Shown here piece by piece: positions 6,111 through 7,146 of a stretch of DNA of 7,146 nt. Within the stretch, counting starts at the first letter, position 1; each line of letters opens with the position of its first letter. The stretch comes from Succinivibrionaceae bacterium (lineage in GTDB: Bacteria > Pseudomonadota > Gammaproteobacteria > Enterobacterales > Succinivibrionaceae). The DNA is taken from the NCBI GenBank assembly GCA_003477345.1, contig DMTG01000184.1, forward strand, positions 1 to 7,146, written 5' to 3'. The position numbers and the translations under genes are program-made. The notes under the pieces were generated by a model. That model worked only from the letters and a program-made list of their open reading frames with translations. It made no database searches and had not been told where the DNA came from.

Positions 6111-7146
6111 ATGGAAGTCACAAACATTTCAGCAGCAGGAATAATTAATACTATTCCTTTTGATTTTAATGGGAACACCAAGAAAATACTCGATTTATGT
6201 TCAAAGGCTGTGAATGAGGGCAAAAAAATATTACTTCTGCCTGAACTTTCTTTATGTGGTTATGGCTGCGGCGATATGTTTGCACAGCCTGAATTTGCAG
6301 CCATGTGCGTATCTCGCCTGCTGAATCTTAAGTATCAGATGCCAGAGGGGCTGATATTAGGTGTAGGACTTGCAGCTCAGGGCACTGACAGAAGAACCTA
6401 TGATGCCTATGCTTTTGTCAAGAAGGGCCACGTATTCGGCATCTCTGCCGTGCTCTCCTTTAACAACGGCAGGGACGGACGCATCCGCAACCTGAATTCT
6501 GCCGGCGGTTCTGAGGTGTTTGTGGTAGGCACTGATTTTATAAAGTGCACCAAGCAGTTTGATCTCGACGGCATTATTACCGGAGTTTATTTCAATGCCG
6601 CAGACACTGAGTTTGTCAAAGGCTCCGATCTTATCGTGGTGCCTACAGCTGAACGCTTTGAGCTTGGCAGTGCCAGCCGCAGAGAGCTGTTAACTCAGGC
6701 TCTGTCCATTCAGCAGGAATGTACAGTGGTAGCCCCTAATCTTGCTGGCTGCGAGAGCGGTGCTGATATTTTTGACGGTCAGGCCATAATAGCTGACAAA
6801 GGAGAAGTTGTAGCCAAGAATTCTCCGCTGCCGTTCAGCGATACCGTACTGGTAACTAAAGAGAGCGGCATAAAGCAGTCACTGCCTGAATATGATTCTA
6901 TCGTAAGAGCGGTAGCTTTAGGTCAGTTTGACTGGATGAGAAAGACCAGAAGCCATGGCTTTGCTCTGTCATTGTCAGGCGGTGCCGATTCAGGCCTGGT
7001 TGCTACCTGTGTCTGCTACGGCATGCTGGCAGCGCTCGAAGACATGGGCTTTGAAGCTTTCAAAGCTCAGCTTGAGGCCTTAAAGTTCAAGGTGCCGGAT
7101 CTTGCAGGCGATCCTGAGGCCTACATCAAAAAAGAGATCATGCCTC
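6111..7146 (+). CDS. nadE: NAD+ synthetase with N-terminal amidase-like domain (cut by window edge)
   Basis: The first 345 codons are visible and the frame stays open to the window end. Residues about 5-250 are a nitrilase-fold (CN_hydrolase) domain, recognisable from LLLPELSLCGYG near 41-52 and DIFDGQAIIADKGEVVA near 219-235. NAD+ synthetase begins near 260, with the ATP-pyrophosphatase loop SLSGGADSG at 287-295 intact. The enzyme makes NAD+ from deamido-NAD+ and ATP in the cytoplasm; in two-domain members the first domain normally supplies ammonia from glutamine through a Glu-Lys-Cys triad. Here E45 is kept, but the position expected to hold Lys (after GISA) is V114 and no lysine occurs between 105 and 145. 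The position expected to hold Cys (family pattern G-V-E-I-C-E-D) is G158, with no cysteine between 146 and 204. The glutaminase domain is thus probably inactive, suggesting direct use of ammonia. After the loop, 45 residues pass without the usual MPS motif, as if an insertion were present. ATG and a strong ribosome binding site fix the start. Confidence 0.88.
   Translation, partial: MEVTNISAAGIINTIPFDFNGNTKKILDLCSKAVNEGKKILLLPELSLCGYGCGDMFAQPEFAAMCVSRLLNLKYQMPEGLILGVGLAAQGTDRRTYDAYAFVKKGHVFGISAVLSFNNGRDGRIRNLNSAGGSEVFVVGTDFIKCTKQFDLDGIITGVYFNAADTEFVKGSDLIVVPTAERFELGSASRRELLTQALSIQQECTVVAPNLAGCESGADIFDGQAIIADKGEVVAKNSPLPFSDTVLVTKESGIKQSLPEYDSIVRAVALGQFDWMRKTRSHGFALSLSGGADSGLVATCVCYGMLAALEDMGFEAFKAQLEALKFKVPDLAGDPEAYIKKEIMP

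Noticed and set aside
5966..6148. 60-codon plus-strand frame starting at the glgX start codon
   Set aside because: It overlaps the well-supported nadE start in another frame, has no ribosome binding site and shows low-complexity composition expected of a promoter region.

Overview
The window looks like chromosomal DNA of a Gram-negative bacterium, most likely a gammaproteobacterium. The evidence is a lipid A phosphoethanolamine transferase of the EptA/MCR type (which needs an outer membrane), an E. coli-like 3-methyladenine DNA glycosylase at the left edge, and compact coding DNA separated by AT-rich spacers. A gut or rumen Succinivibrionaceae-type host is a guess from the overall flavour of the proteins. 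No mobile element, phage gene, tRNA, rRNA or CRISPR array was seen.

Layout: five genes lie on the minus strand and one on the plus strand. Read in the direction of transcription from the right, the minus-strand genes are a glycogen debranching enzyme (glgX, 5967-3805) with its own strong intrinsic terminator (about 3747-3717). Next come a hairpin-rich 320-base spacer and eptA (3484-1817). Then follow a DMT/EamA transporter (1719-811, TTG start with a good ribosome binding site), a single-pass membrane protein of unknown family (732-94), and the N-terminal fragment of a tag-like gene (82 to the window edge). Divergent from glgX is nadE (6111 to the right edge, incomplete), a two-domain NAD+ synthetase.

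Functionally this is a mix of housekeeping and envelope genes: storage polysaccharide breakdown, lipid A charge modification, small-molecule transport, alkylation repair and NAD+ synthesis. They do not form one pathway. The most likely shared transcript is transporter, unknown membrane protein and tag, because the last two are only 11 bases apart.

I did not find a new multi-gene system. The point most worth attention is in nadE: its amidase-fold domain keeps the glutamate of the Glu-Lys-Cys triad but appears to have lost both the lysine and the nucleophilic cysteine, while the synthetase P-loop is intact. Secondary points are the MCR-like eptA with a leader lacking a visible ribosome binding site, the run of hairpins between glgX and eptA, and a 10-base-spaced direct repeat in the glgX/nadE divergent region.
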